DNA of 64,000 nucleotides from Variovorax sp. V213 (GCF_041154455.1 NZ_AP028665.1:930001-994000); one strand, 5' to 3'. Counted from the stretch's first letter, positions 1 to 8,987 are shown. Notes: generated by a model from the sequence alone, not told the origin. Translations and numbers: made by a program.

Positions 1-374
1 GCCCGCGCAGCACGCGTCGGCAACCAGCGATCGACGGTGTCCGTCACCATCGGCGCTGGCAGGGGTAAAGACTGCAGCTTCTCGATGGCATCTCTGACCG
101 CTCGGGCGCGTTGCTCGCGCTCGGCTGCTGGGTGCGCGATCAGCGCGGCCAGGTCGTCGCGGTGCCGCAGCCGCGCATAGCTCGCCAGCTGGCGCCGGAT
201 ATCGCCCAGCATGGCGCGAGAGGACTGTCCTGTCGCCTTGCTGGCCCCGAGGTACTGCACGACGGCAGCGCGTGCCGGCAGGCCCGCGTACCAGGCGCGC
301 AGCGCCGCCAGCTGCGAGGCGCTGGGGAACTCGCCATTTTCGGCCCCTGCCCCGTTTACCGTGCCTACTTTCAT
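1..374 (-). CDS. Integrase, N-terminal part (runs off the left edge)
   Basis: An open frame of 124 codons starts at ATG 374 and stays open to base 1. It reads MKVGTVNGAGAENGEFPSAS, then LRAWYAGLPARAAVVQYLGA, and ends near DTVDRWLPTRAAR. From memory this matches the N-terminal (DUF3701-type) region of large phage-integrase-family tyrosine recombinases common in Burkholderiales; the catalytic domain would lie outside the window. An in-frame stop lies seven codons upstream of the ATG, which limits other start choices. An integrase at the edge of a segment full of IS remnants and conjugation genes fits an island boundary, but no attachment site is visible. The family assignment comes from recalled sequence similarity and not from visible catalytic residues. 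Confidence 0.65.
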   Translation of the reverse strand, partial: MKVGTVNGAGAENGEFPSASQLAALRAWYAGLPARAAVVQYLGASKATGQSSRAMLGDIRRQLASYARLRHRDDLAALIAHPAAEREQRARAVRDAIEKLQSLPLPAPMVTDTVDRWLPTRAAR

Positions 375-540
375 GCCCGTCAGTTTAGCCGCATGAACTT
401 GCTATGGTGATAAGAAGAGTTATCGTAATAGAACCGTAAAGCAATTCGTTTGTTCTGCGCGTTATCACTTGGAAGACTATCTCGCGAGCCAACCGTGCTG
501 CCAGACGCGAGTGGCCCGGCATAAGCCGTACCTTGTTCAG

Positions 541-822
541 TTACAGCAGGCTCGACTCGCGCGCCTTGGCGATAGCTTGCGAACGGTTGCGCACACCCAG
601 CTTCTCGAAGATCTGGCTCACGTGCCACTTGGCCGTGCGTACCGTGATGACGAGCTGAGTCGCGATCTGCTGGTTGCCCAGGCCCTGGCTCACGAGGCGC
701 AGCACTTCGAGCTGTGTCGGCGTCAATCCAGCCGGCGCGGGGCTCCCGTTGGCGCTCGCCGCCACGGGCTGGCGGAAAAATTCCAGTAATTCGTTGACGA
801 ACGCGGAATTGGCCGAGGCCAT
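541..822 (-). pseudogene. LuxR/MalT-type regulator, C-terminal fragment with HTH
   Basis: The 93 residues are almost entirely a LuxR-type helix-turn-helix: GLTPTQLEVLRLVSQGLGNQ followed by VRTAKWHVSQIFEKLGVRNR. The frame still reads like the family a few codons upstream of ATG 822 (YLADRM) and then meets a stop. This is the carboxy end of a much larger MalT-like regulator that has lost its ATPase and sensor parts. It could still be expressed as a free DNA-binding domain, but a degraded remnant is likelier. No partner gene lies beside it. Confidence 0.7.
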
Positions 823-990
823 TCGGTCCGCCAGGTATACGCCTCAGTAGGTCAAGGGCGACGCCCAAGCGAGTGGGCAACAGCAGACCGGTGGATGCGG
901 GTGCGCCAGCCGTAGGGCCGCGCCAGTTGATATAGGTCAACAAGCTGCGCCTGTCCGAGGTTCATGCTGCGGCTAGTACAGGAGCCCAGC

Positions 991-1233
991 ATGAATCACC
1001 AGCAGCACACCCGGCCTTCATTCTGGAAGACGCCCTTCGGCATAGTCGCAACCCTCGTTGCGGTTGCTGTGAGCATCTACCTGTACGTGGCCCACAAGAA
1101 TCATCTGCTGGCGTTGCTGCCCTATGCCTTCCTGGCCACCTGTCCACTGATGCACGTCTTCATGCATCGGGGGCACGGCCATGGCGGCCATACACACGGC
1201 GGCCGGAACGGCGATGGCTCGCAGAGCAGCTAA
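991..1233 (+). CDS. DUF2933-type small membrane protein
   Basis: This 80-residue protein has two hydrophobic segments (about residues 17-34 and 40-56) and a C-terminal tail rich in His and Gly (HRGHGHGGHTHGG) that could bind metal. The pattern matches the DUF2933 family, often found near copper or heavy-metal resistance genes in proteobacteria. ATG 991 is preferred over the in-frame start at 964 because an AGGAG sequence sits just before it. The stop overlaps the next gene, so the two are probably translated together. The function is unknown; a metal-linked inner-membrane role is an inference. Confidence 0.7.
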   Translation: MNHQQHTRPSFWKTPFGIVATLVAVAVSIYLYVAHKNHLLALLPYAFLATCPLMHVFMHRGHGHGGHTHGGRNGDGSQSS

Positions 1234-1495
1234 GATTGCCGAGCTTGTCTCCGGTCTAGGCGCCATCGTCTTGGGCGCCGGCCTCGCCTTGCTGGTGCCG
1301 GATGTTCTTCGCGCATTCGCAATCCCGATCCTCGTGGCCGGCATCCTGGTGCACGGGGTCGGAATGAGCCTGAAGCACCGGCTGGAAGCGGTCGAGCGCG
1401 AACCGCTCTGGTGGGAAAAGGGGCTCTTCTGGCTTTGCAGGCTTTGCTTAGGGATCTTGGCGGCCTGGTTGTTCCTCCGTCTGTTCACGATCTGA
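1214..1495 (+). CDS. Small hydrophobic membrane protein
   Basis: The 93-residue protein starts at ATG 1214, inside the end of the DUF2933 gene, giving a 20-base overlap typical of coupled translation. It has three hydrophobic stretches: LVSGLGAIVLGAGLALLV, FAIPILVAGILVHGVGM, and a C-terminal CRLCLGILAAWLFLRLF. There is a short charged loop (KHRLEAVEREPLWWEK) before the last segment. I do not recognise a named family. Its position suggests it acts with the DUF2933 protein in the inner membrane. Confidence 0.6.
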   Translation: MARRAAKIAELVSGLGAIVLGAGLALLVPDVLRAFAIPILVAGILVHGVGMSLKHRLEAVEREPLWWEKGLFWLCRLCLGILAAWLFLRLFTI

Positions 1496-1633
1496 GGCTG
1501 ACCCAGAGACAGCAGAACTCACGTCGATATCGGTGGTCGAAGAATCCAGCTAAGTTGCCAAGGCTCTGGCGCGCCCACAGTCGCGTTTGAGGCGGGATTG
1601 AGCGTTGACGGTCGCCGGTCACCCGTCCAGGGG

Positions 1634-1696
1634 AGGATCGCTGCGCATGCCCGTGCATGCGCATACAGCCACCCGTGGTTGATGTGGAGCGATCCT
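1634..1696. repeat. Nested inverted repeats
   Basis: The inner repeat is perfect: TGCGCATGC (1642-1650), loop CCGT, GCATGCGCA (1655-1663). An outer perfect pair, AGGATCGCT (1634-1642) and AGCGATCCT (1688-1696), encloses it. The right outer arm can also pair with GGATGCTC just downstream. No T-run follows, so a standard terminator is unlikely. A protein-binding site or the scar of a mobile element would fit. Confidence 0.6.
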
Positions 1697-1700
1697 TCGG

Positions 1701-1898
1701 ATGCTCCTCCAGGCGGTAACCGTGTGGCAATCGAACTTCACGCAGACATTGATAAACGCAGGTGAACATGGCCCGTTCGTGCTGGTCGGCCAGTCATTGG
1801 GCGGCCTTTACGTTATGCGTTTCAAGAGGTACTTCCGCCCTGAAGCGGTGGGATTGGTTCTCGTTGACCCCTTCCATCCGAGCAGGTCGAGCGCGTAG
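1701..1898 (+). pseudogene. Alpha/beta-hydrolase fragment
   Basis: The short frame carries the nucleophile elbow of serine hydrolases, GPFVLVGQSLGGLYVMRF (G-x-S-x-G), followed by AVGLVLVDPFHP. These match the strand-helix-strand around the catalytic serine in alpha/beta-hydrolases. The N-terminal oxyanion part and the later Asp and His of the triad are missing, and the frame ends 12 residues after the last recognisable motif. It is a remnant and cannot be an active enzyme. Confidence 0.65.
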
Positions 1899-2592
1899 CA
1901 AGCTTTATGACGGAGTCCCGAACGTTCAGCTCGGCGCAGAACTCCGCATCCGGTTCCTGATCATTTGCAACGCCTGCCCATTCGCCGTGGTTCGTTGAGC
2001 ATCCTGTTGATTTCCGTGTTGCCGTCTTCGGTGATGCGCAACACGACAGCTGTTCGGGCGGCGTTGTACTTGCCGGCCGAGTCCAGTGCCGGCGCAATCT
2101 CCGCTTCGATAAGACCGGTCGCTTTCAGGACGCTCACATGCTGGACGTCTTCGGATCTGAAGGCTGAAGACAACGACGAGCTGCACATCACCAGTGACCG
2201 CTTCGACGAACCGCTGGGGGTCGCACTGGTCGAAAGTTCCGAGTTCGTCGTCGCGGTGGATGGAGCCAAAGGCGACATGCCTGTCACCTACCCGGGCGGC
2301 CGGGGTGGCAGTTTGGTCAATCCGATGCGCGCATGCCCGCAGAAAGCAGGCTTTGACGTGCAGGACCATCCGACCTCCAGGGGGCGCTGCCGCAGAACAT
2401 TTGTAATCGAGGTCAATCCGATGCAGGGTGCAGTTGGAACTCACGATGGGCCTTCGCCAGACGTTCTTCGCGAACATGACCAAGGCGGGGCGTCAACAAC
2501 CTACTCCGGCCTTCCATAGCTTTGTCAACGCTGCTCGAGAGGCGTTAAGTCTTCCCTGCGTGCGGCTGCCACGCGGGGTCGGGCTACTGGTC

Positions 2593-3573
2593 CTAGTCGG
2601 CTGTGATGTTGTTATTCCTGATCACTGCGCTCCACCTGGCGGTTTCCATTTTCAAAAACTGATCGAACTGGCCGACAGACATCGGCGCAGGATCGGAAGC
2701 CAAATCCCTAAGTTGCTTCACCACCTTTGGATCCGCCAACACCGCATTGATCTCCGAGTTGAGCTTTTGAATGATGTTCGCGGGGATGCCCGAGGGTCCC
2801 ACGACCCCCGTCCAAGCCACCATTTCTGCCCCCGGGACGCCTGCTTCTGCCATGGTCGGGACATCGGGCAATAAAGGAGACCGCTTCGGTCCCGTGATCG
2901 CCAGTGCACGAACACGGCCGCTTTGCACATTCGGCGCCATCGTGCCGAAGTTGTCGATCAGCATCTGGAGCTGACCCGCGATGAGATCCATCTCAGCGGC
3001 CGGCGTGCTCTTATAGGGCACGTGGGTGGCTCGCAGTCCAGTGCTTGCACGAAACAACTCCGTCGCAACGTGCAGTGAAGACCCATTGCCGTTGGAGCCA
3101 TAGAAGATGGCGTTTGGATGAGATTGCGAATATGCGACCAATTCCTTCACGGACTTCACGGGCAAGGACGACGCTACCCCCAGCAGGTTCGGCTGGGTTG
3201 AGAGCATGGCAATCGGCAGGAAATCGCGAGAAGTGTTGTAGGGCAAGTTCTTCGCGACCAGAGATCCGGTGACGATGCTGGACAAAGCCGCACTGCCGAT
3301 GGTGTAGCCATCGGGCTTCGACTTGGCGATGGCGTCCAAGCCGATGATCCCGGTTGCGCCGGGACGGTTGTCGATGACGAATGCCTGCCCCAGGCGCTTT
3401 GCCAATTCGGCGGTGACGACACGCACCGTAGCGTCCGATACGCCACCAGCAGCCGAAGGCACGATCCAGCGGATGGGCTTCTCCGGATACTCGGCACCGG
3501 CTGCCTGCACCGCAGTCGCGATGCACAGGATTGCACAGAGCGCGACGTGCCAGAACAAGGGTGGTTTTCTCAA
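2593..3573 (-). CDS. Bug/TctC-family solute-binding protein
   Basis: A 326-residue periplasmic receptor, the usual length for the family. The first 25 residues form a signal peptide (RKPPLFWHVALCAILCIATAVQAAGA). The mature part has the family hallmarks YPEKPIRWIVPSAAGGVSDA, VIDNRPGATGIIG, and GSNGNGSSLHVATELF. The start is TTG at 3573, chosen because AAGGAG lies seven bases before it. Bug proteins bind small carboxylates or related compounds outside the inner membrane, usually feeding a TctAB permease; no permease gene is in the window. The gene follows the lyase gene by 12 bases, so it probably captures that enzyme's substrate or a relative. Confidence 0.88.
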   Translation of the reverse strand: MRKPPLFWHVALCAILCIATAVQAAGAEYPEKPIRWIVPSAAGGVSDATVRVVTAELAKRLGQAFVIDNRPGATGIIGLDAIAKSKPDGYTIGSAALSSIVTGSLVAKNLPYNTSRDFLPIAMLSTQPNLLGVASSLPVKSVKELVAYSQSHPNAIFYGSNGNGSSLHVATELFRASTGLRATHVPYKSTPAAEMDLIAGQLQMLIDNFGTMAPNVQSGRVRALAITGPKRSPLLPDVPTMAEAGVPGAEMVAWTGVVGPSGIPANIIQKLNSEINAVLADPKVVKQLRDLASDPAPMSVGQFDQFLKMETARWSAVIRNNNITAD

Positions 3574-3584
3574 GGTAGTTCTCC

Positions 3585-5141
3585 TTAGGGTTGAGCAACG
3601 GCTGGGCGATCGATCGAGCTTTCATGGGCATTCCCAAGCGCGATGAATCGATCGACGGCCTGATCCAGCTCCATCTGGGCGCGAACCAGACGGGCTCTTG
3701 CCTCTCCAACCCAACGGCGATCGGAGGCACGCTCGTCCTGTGCCTGGTCCAGCAGGCGCGGCACCTGCGAGGGCCCCACGCTGCCCTCGGTCACGCGCGT
3801 CTCCACGAATCGCCGCGGGTCCAGCGCGTCATGTACCACCGCGTCACCGAGCTTCAGCTCGAGCCCAACCGTTTCCAGCGCGGCCTGGTCGAGCAGTGCG
3901 CCCGTGAGCGCGCTCGGAACGATTTCCTGCGCCAGGCAGTTGCGCACCACGCGCGCGACGATGTGGTGCACCTGGCGAAACGACAATCCGCTTTCGCGCA
4001 CGATCACGTCCGCCAGATTGCTGGCCGTGCACCAGCTGCCTTGCAGCAACGCGGCCATGCGGTCTTCGTGAACGATCAGGGTCTCCATCACGCCGGTGAA
4101 AAGGTCCAGCATGCCTTCGGTAGTGACCAACGCCTCGTCGATCAGAGGGAGTTCGCGCATGGCCTGGTCCCCCGTACCCTCTGCGCGGAACGTGGCCAGC
4201 GCGGTGGCCAGCCAGGTGACCGCGGGGCCCGCGGCCTTCTTGATCGTCTCCAGCGCGGCCGGGTTCTTCTTCTGCGGGAAGATGCTGCTGGTGCCGCAGT
4301 AGCTGTCATCGCTTTCCACCATGCCGAACTCGGTGCTGGACCAGAGATGCAGATCGGTGGCCAGGTCGTTGAGATCGGCCATCACGAACGCCAATGCACC
4401 GATGGCCTCGGCAGCGTAGTAGGCCTCGCGGCCGAGCTTGGAATTGCTCACCAGGCCGTCGAATCCCAGCAGCTCCGTCGTGCGGATCCGGTTGAGCGGC
4501 CACGACGTTCCGGCCAATCCAACGGCACCCAACGGATTGCGATTGACGCGGCCATAGGCCTGGGCCAGACGCTCGAAGCTGTCGTGCAGCCGCGAGGAGA
4601 AACTCAACAGATAGTGGCCGAACACCCAGGGCTGCGCATGCTGGAGGTGGGTGTAGCCGGGCATGATGGTCTGGGCATGGCGGCTTGCCTGCAGGGCGAT
4701 TGCATCCTGCAGGTCGCAGAGCCGGTCCATCACGTCCAGCATCCGGTTGCGCTTGTAGAGACGGCGCACCGTCGCGCCCTGGTCTATGCGGCTGCGGCCG
4801 GTGTGCATCTGCCCACCCACGTCTTCGCCGATCGCAGCGAACAGGTAGGACTCGATCTGCAGAAGAAAGCTGCCCTTGCGCACGTCGACAGGAAAGTCCG
4901 CCGGCCGCATGCGGCCAATGGCCAGCAGTTGCCGCAGGATGGCACGGCCGGCCGCGGGCGAGATGATGCCTTCCTCGGCCAGCATGACGGTGTGCGCCAG
5001 GTCGACGGTGACGAACTCATGAAACTGCCTCTTCTCGCGTTCGAGCGCGGGCAGATCGTGGTACTTCACCAGCCGCGACGCTGGCGGAGCGCTGAGCCGG
5101 GCCTCGGCCAGCAGGATTTCATGGACGGAGGTGGATGTCAT
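3585..5141 (-). CDS. Argininosuccinate-lyase-like C-N lyase
   Basis: The 518-residue protein belongs to the aspartase/fumarase superfamily. The superfamily signature appears near residues 281-292 as GTSSIFPQKKNP, where classic argininosuccinate lyases have GSSIMPQKKNP. QMHTGRSRIDQG (near residue 90) and YTHLQHAQPWVFGHYLL (near residue 165) also match the active-site regions. ATG 5141 is preferred to an in-frame start at 5174 because homologues begin close to MTSTSVHEILL. It is longer than housekeeping ArgH (about 460 residues) and is paired with a Bug receptor and a LysR gene, not with arginine genes. A catabolic lyase acting on an imported N-succinyl-type compound (such as EDDS lyase) is a reasonable inference. 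Confidence 0.8.
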   Translation of the reverse strand: MTSTSVHEILLAEARLSAPPASRLVKYHDLPALEREKRQFHEFVTVDLAHTVMLAEEGIISPAAGRAILRQLLAIGRMRPADFPVDVRKGSFLLQIESYLFAAIGEDVGGQMHTGRSRIDQGATVRRLYKRNRMLDVMDRLCDLQDAIALQASRHAQTIMPGYTHLQHAQPWVFGHYLLSFSSRLHDSFERLAQAYGRVNRNPLGAVGLAGTSWPLNRIRTTELLGFDGLVSNSKLGREAYYAAEAIGALAFVMADLNDLATDLHLWSSTEFGMVESDDSYCGTSSIFPQKKNPAALETIKKAAGPAVTWLATALATFRAEGTGDQAMRELPLIDEALVTTEGMLDLFTGVMETLIVHEDRMAALLQGSWCTASNLADVIVRESGLSFRQVHHIVARVVRNCLAQEIVPSALTGALLDQAALETVGLELKLGDAVVHDALDPRRFVETRVTEGSVGPSQVPRLLDQAQDERASDRRWVGEARARLVRAQMELDQAVDRFIALGNAHESSIDRPAVAQP

Positions 5142-5172
5142 CGGTGGTGGCGCCTTGAGCGGCAGCAGGCAC

Positions 5173-5259
5173 ATAAGAAAATGTCATGTCCCAATGATCC
5201 GCAATGGCCTGTGACGGCACAACTGCACATGGAGTTGGACGCACATAAGTAAATGTTAT
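5173..5259. promoter_or_regulatory. Two LysR-type T-N11-A boxes in the divergent promoter
   Basis: Two nearly identical 15-mers occur 72 bases apart: ATAAGAAAATGTCAT (5173-5187) and ATAAGTAAATGTTAT (5245-5259). The second is a partial inverted repeat (ATAA-N7-TTAT) and both fit T-N11-A, the usual LysR operator. They lie between the lyase start (5141, minus strand) and the LysR start (5335, plus strand), where a LysR protein would control both promoters. Confidence 0.6.
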
Positions 5260-5334
5260 GCTTTGGTTCTGAAGCGCCAGGCAGAGTGCATTTGGACGCC
5301 ACCGCGCCCTTGCAATCCAGTCGCGCTCTCTGCA

Positions 5335-6270
5335 ATGCAACTCAACCCTCGACAACTCGACGCCTTCCGCAATGTCATGGTGACGGGCAGCATGACCATT
5401 GCCGCGGAGCTCTTGAAGATCAGTCAGCCCGCAGTGAGCCGGCTCATCAAGGATCTGGAAAAGACACTGTCCATCCGCCTGTTCCGGCGAGAAGGCAACC
5501 GCCTCATTCCGGGCGCGGAGGCCCAGCGGTTGTTTCGGGAGGTGGACCGGTTCTACCTGGGCATGGAGCAGGTCGAGCGCGTCGCACAAGACCTGAAGTC
5601 GGTGCGTGTCGGCACGCTGCGCATCGCCTGCATCAACCTCCTGGGGCTGAGCCTTCTGTGCGAGGGCATCCGGCAGTTCTCATTGATCCGCCCGAACGTT
5701 GTCACATCGCTGGACGTGCGCAATTCGATTGCCGTTCTTGAACTCACGGCCGCCAACCAGGTCGATGTCGGATTCGTCAACAGCATGGGTACCGAATACC
5801 CAGGTGTGAACGCGTTCCCTCTTCGAAGCGTCCCGGCCGTTTGCGTGCTTCCCCGCGGCCATGCGCTGAAACGCAAGAAGGCGGTGCAGATCACCGATTT
5901 GCAGGACGAGTCGCTGATTTCCCTGGGGCCCAACAATCCGATGCGCATGCGACTGGAGATGGCACTCGCTGCCGCGAACGTGACTTGCCGCCGGCCGGTT
6001 GAAACCACGCTGGCCTACTCGGCTTGCACCATGGTGGCGGGCGGCCTCGGTGTCGCTGTCGTCGACGCCATTTCCGCCTCGCAGTTCGCCAACTCAAGCG
6101 TGGTCTTCCGCCCCTTGTTGCCCGCCTTTCAGTTTGAGTTCGCCATGGTACTGCCCGCACATCAACCGCGATCCAAGGCGCTGAATGAATTCATCGATGT
6201 AGTGAAGGAACTGTTCGACGCGGGCTTCGCCTCTGAAGGCGTTGCAGCGGGGCGGTTGGGCGCGCAATGA
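5335..6270 (+). CDS. LysR-family transcriptional regulator
   Basis: The 311-residue protein begins MQLNPRQLDAFRNVMVTGSM, a typical LysR winged-HTH start, with the recognition region ISQPAVSRLIKDLEKTLSIR at about residues 32-51. The rest (about 90-300) is a periplasmic-binding-like effector domain. An in-frame start at 5263 exists, but ATG 5335 matches the usual start of the family. It diverges from the C-N lyase/Bug operon and probably activates it in response to the substrate. Two T-N11-A boxes lie in the shared promoter region. Confidence 0.9.
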   Translation: MQLNPRQLDAFRNVMVTGSMTIAAELLKISQPAVSRLIKDLEKTLSIRLFRREGNRLIPGAEAQRLFREVDRFYLGMEQVERVAQDLKSVRVGTLRIACINLLGLSLLCEGIRQFSLIRPNVVTSLDVRNSIAVLELTAANQVDVGFVNSMGTEYPGVNAFPLRSVPAVCVLPRGHALKRKKAVQITDLQDESLISLGPNNPMRMRLEMALAAANVTCRRPVETTLAYSACTMVAGGLGVAVVDAISASQFANSSVVFRPLLPAFQFEFAMVLPAHQPRSKALNEFIDVVKELFDAGFASEGVAAGRLGAQ

Positions 6271-6878
6271 AAACCGACAAGCACGGGGCCAGTTGATCCA
6301 ATTGGCGTCAGGGCACGGGTGTCTGCACGCTCCGGACGGTGCGCCTCCTCTGCCCTGTTCACTCGGAAATCACGCTTCGTTGTAAATCAATGAGCGCCGA
6401 TTCCTGACGAACACATTTCTGCAAGTAGACGATGGCAGTCGGCCGACAGAAAGTTGCACATCAAAAACGGCCTTCCGCGACCGCATTCGCGCATCCGAGG
6501 CCATTTCACGCGGTCGAACTTGACCGGGAAGATACCCGTGAGTCTGCGCCCATGGAACTACGCGCTCTGCGCGAGGCCGCCGCGCCGTAAACTGATTCGG
6601 CGCTTCTCATGAGCGAGCACGGTGACTAAGAAGCCGATCATGAACCTGGTGGGCAGCGCTCAAAGGCTAGCCATGATGCAGCAGGCTGTGATGGCGGCTG
6701 CCAAGCGACGTAGGGAACCCGGCATTGCTACAGCTACGGCGTCAAAGGCCGAACTGTTGTCACCCCTGCGAAGGTCGCACCAATACCCGCCGCGGTTCTC
6801 ACGAGGTCATAGCAAGCGTCTGTCGGATCGCCGACGGAAGGTCAAGCGCCCTTCCCTTCTTTTTACTTATGCAGACGG
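6271..6878. other. Non-coding or decayed stretch, about 600 bases
   Basis: I see no intact gene, structured RNA or clear terminator between the LysR stop and the Bug remnant. A frame opens at GTG 6622, but its first 85 residues resemble nothing I recognise and only its last part is Bug-like. Confidence 0.4.
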
Positions 6879-7086
6879 CGCCGACCAGGCGGCCTTTAAG
6901 TCGGGCGAGCTCGGCAAGCGCCTGACCGACATCGGTGGGGGGCTGCGCCCCGGCGATGCGGCCAGCTTCGCGGCCTTCTGGAAGTCGGAACTCGACCGCT
7001 ACGCGCGCCTGGTGAAGCTGACGGGGGCCCACGCTGGCCTGAGATGGCGCGCGGCTCGGATGAACGCGGCGCAGTCCGAGGCTTGA
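6879..7086 (+). pseudogene. Bug/TctC-family receptor, C-terminal remnant
   Basis: The last 68 or so residues of this frame read ADQAAFKSGELGKRLTDIGG and then FAAFWKSELDRYARLVKLTG. This is the typical carboxy end of a Bug receptor, where a conserved DIGG is followed by a helix ending in W-x(6)-Y/W. The first three quarters of the protein, including the signal peptide and ligand-binding loops, are absent. It is a truncated relic, one of several Bug genes or fragments in the window. Confidence 0.6.
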
Positions 7087-7163
7087 TGTCTGTTTGAGAC
7101 TACAGGTCGCAAGCGTCGCCAACCATATGGTCCGGCGGACTTCACTCCGTGCCGCGCGCTCCA

Positions 7164-8204
7164 ATGATGATTTCTTCCCGTCGAATCATGTTCCGCAATG
7201 CGGCCTGTCTTGCTGTCAGCGCCACAGGCGCCACGTCGTGGCTTGCCCATGCGGGTGCGAAAAACGACCCGAAGAATCGGTCCGGCGTATCGGGCCCCGC
7301 TGCGCTCGACAGGCTCAATGCAGCCGAGGAAACACCGGTGCTCGCGCAAGGCTCACGCGGGGCCGCGGTCATGCGAGCGCAGATCCTGCTCGATCGCGCC
7401 TGGTTCTCGCCCGGCGAAATCGACGGCGGATTCGGCGCCAACATGCGCCGCGTGGTGAAGGCCTACCAGCAGGCAAATGGTCTTGAGCAGAGCGGCAAGG
7501 TCGATGCTGCGACGTGGACCTCGCTGAAGGCCGACACTGCGCCATTGTTCGCCATTTATGCAATCACCGAGAAGGACGCGGCGGGTCCCTTTGCGGCGAC
7601 GCCGCGGGCGATGGCCGAGCGAGCCAAGATGAAAACGTCCGGCTATGAGAGCCTGAAGGAAGCCCTTTCGGAGAAGCACCACATGTCTCCCAAGGCCTTG
7701 CTCGCCCTGAATGCCGGTGCCAAATTCGAAGCGCGTGAGGAAATCGTGGTTGTCAACATCACGAGCACGGCAGATGCCAGTGTGGTCAAGGCCGCTGCGT
7801 CGATCGAGATCGACAAGAGCGATCGCATGCTGTTCGTGCTCGATGGGTCGGGCAAGCCGCTCGCCGGCTTTCCTATCAGCATCGGCGGGCCTCTGGACCC
7901 GCTGCCCTTGGGCAAGATGAAAATCATCAACGAAGTGAAGGACCCCACCTTCACATACGATCCGGAGATCCTGAAGAAGGCGCCGGCCGGCGCGGCGAAG
8001 GTCGATATCGCAGCAGGTCCGAACAACCCGATCGGCAACGTCTGGATGGGGCTGTCGAAGCCGCACTGGGGCATCCACGGCACCCCGGCGCCTGAACGCG
8101 TGGGTACTGCGACAACCAATGGCTGCATCCACCTGACCAACTGGGATGCGGCACGCCTGTCGAAGCTGGCAAAAGCGGGCTTCGCGGTCGACGTGAAAGC
8201 CTGA
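7164..8204 (+). CDS. L,D-transpeptidase (YkuD) with peptidoglycan-binding domain
   Basis: The 346-residue exported protein has a signal peptide with a twin-arginine-like start (ISSRRIMF) ending near AHAGA. A peptidoglycan-binding-1 repeat follows (about 62-120: AVMRAQILLDRAWFSPGEID). The YkuD catalytic domain (about 210-346) has WGIHGTPAPERVG and TTNGCIHL, with the nucleophile Cys near residue 320. Such enzymes make or edit 3-3 cross-links or attach proteins to peptidoglycan in the periplasm. ATG 7164, 7167 or 7188 could each be the start; the two earlier ones keep the arginine pair. An M23 peptidase gene follows 11 bases downstream. Confidence 0.88.
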   Translation: MMISSRRIMFRNAACLAVSATGATSWLAHAGAKNDPKNRSGVSGPAALDRLNAAEETPVLAQGSRGAAVMRAQILLDRAWFSPGEIDGGFGANMRRVVKAYQQANGLEQSGKVDAATWTSLKADTAPLFAIYAITEKDAAGPFAATPRAMAERAKMKTSGYESLKEALSEKHHMSPKALLALNAGAKFEAREEIVVVNITSTADASVVKAAASIEIDKSDRMLFVLDGSGKPLAGFPISIGGPLDPLPLGKMKIINEVKDPTFTYDPEILKKAPAGAAKVDIAAGPNNPIGNVWMGLSKPHWGIHGTPAPERVGTATTNGCIHLTNWDAARLSKLAKAGFAVDVKA

Positions 8205-8215
8205 ACAGACTGCCG

Positions 8216-8755
8216 ATGCACGTGTCTCGAAGGCAAATGGCGATGGTTGTGGCTTGCCTCGCCGTGCCAGGCTGGGCGATTGCAGAGGCTTGTGACGACA
8301 GCGCCTGGCCAGCGACACTCGCCGCCCGCGCGCTGCAGTTTCCAGTCGACGGCATCCGGCCCGAAACCGTCCGGGACACGTTCCTGGACGGACGCCTCGG
8401 TCGCCGCCATGAGGCGCTCGACATCATGGCCCCGCGCGGGATGCCCGTGCGCGCCGTGGAAGACGGCAAGCTGGTCAAACTGTTCGAAAGCAAGCCAGGC
8501 GGACTCACCGTCTATCAATTCGACCCGGCAGGCCACCTGGTCTATTACTACGCGCACCTGGACCGCTATGCGGAAGGCCTGCATGAAGGCATGCAGCTTC
8601 GGGGTGGCGACCTGATCGGATATGTCGGCACGACCGGCAACGCCGCGCCCGACGCGCCACACTTGCATTTCGCGGTATTTGTGCTCGGTCCGGAAAGGCA
8701 ATGGTGGAAGGGCGAAGCGCTGAACCCGTACTGCGCATGGCGCAACGTCCGATGA
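8216..8755 (+). CDS. M23-family metallopeptidase
   Basis: The 179-residue protein has a signal peptide ending near WAIAEA. Its LytM/M23 domain shows both zinc-binding signatures: HEALDIMAPRG (H-x3-D) and HLHFAV (H-x-H). Both are intact, so it is probably an active endopeptidase cutting peptide cross-links in the periplasm. It follows the L,D-transpeptidase gene closely and is probably in the same transcript, giving a pair that makes and cuts cross-links. Confidence 0.88.
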   Translation: MHVSRRQMAMVVACLAVPGWAIAEACDDSAWPATLAARALQFPVDGIRPETVRDTFLDGRLGRRHEALDIMAPRGMPVRAVEDGKLVKLFESKPGGLTVYQFDPAGHLVYYYAHLDRYAEGLHEGMQLRGGDLIGYVGTTGNAAPDAPHLHFAVFVLGPERQWWKGEALNPYCAWRNVR

Positions 8756-8987
8756 CCAGGCATCGTGGACGCGATCGCCTGACCGCCAAATGGCCGGAGA
8801 CTCAAGGCGCCTATGGAAGAGACACCCATGTTAGCTACAGTGACAAAGACGATCTGACTGGTTATCGTCGATAGTGGATGCCTCTGGTCGGTTGCACCCT
8901 AAAACCCTGTTGCAAGACTGATGACTGGGAGGTGAAGGAGCGGCAATCACCGGCTGCATCCGCTGCAAAGCACACCTCCTGGAAAAA

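Larger units (their letters stand above)
1496..2592. other. Decayed region, about 1.1 kb, no intact gene
   Basis: No complete, convincing gene is present. It contains a nested inverted repeat (1634-1696), an alpha/beta-hydrolase fragment (1701-1898) and scattered frames. One minus-strand frame (1961-2287) reads LIEAEIAPALDSAGKYNAAR and could be the end of a degraded unknown gene, but it has no recognisable start. The region looks like old insertion and deletion debris. Confidence 0.5.

Noticed and set aside
3591..5252. A 553-codon plus-strand frame opposite the lyase gene
   Set aside because: The minus strand carries the lyase signature and active-site motifs; this frame is its antisense.
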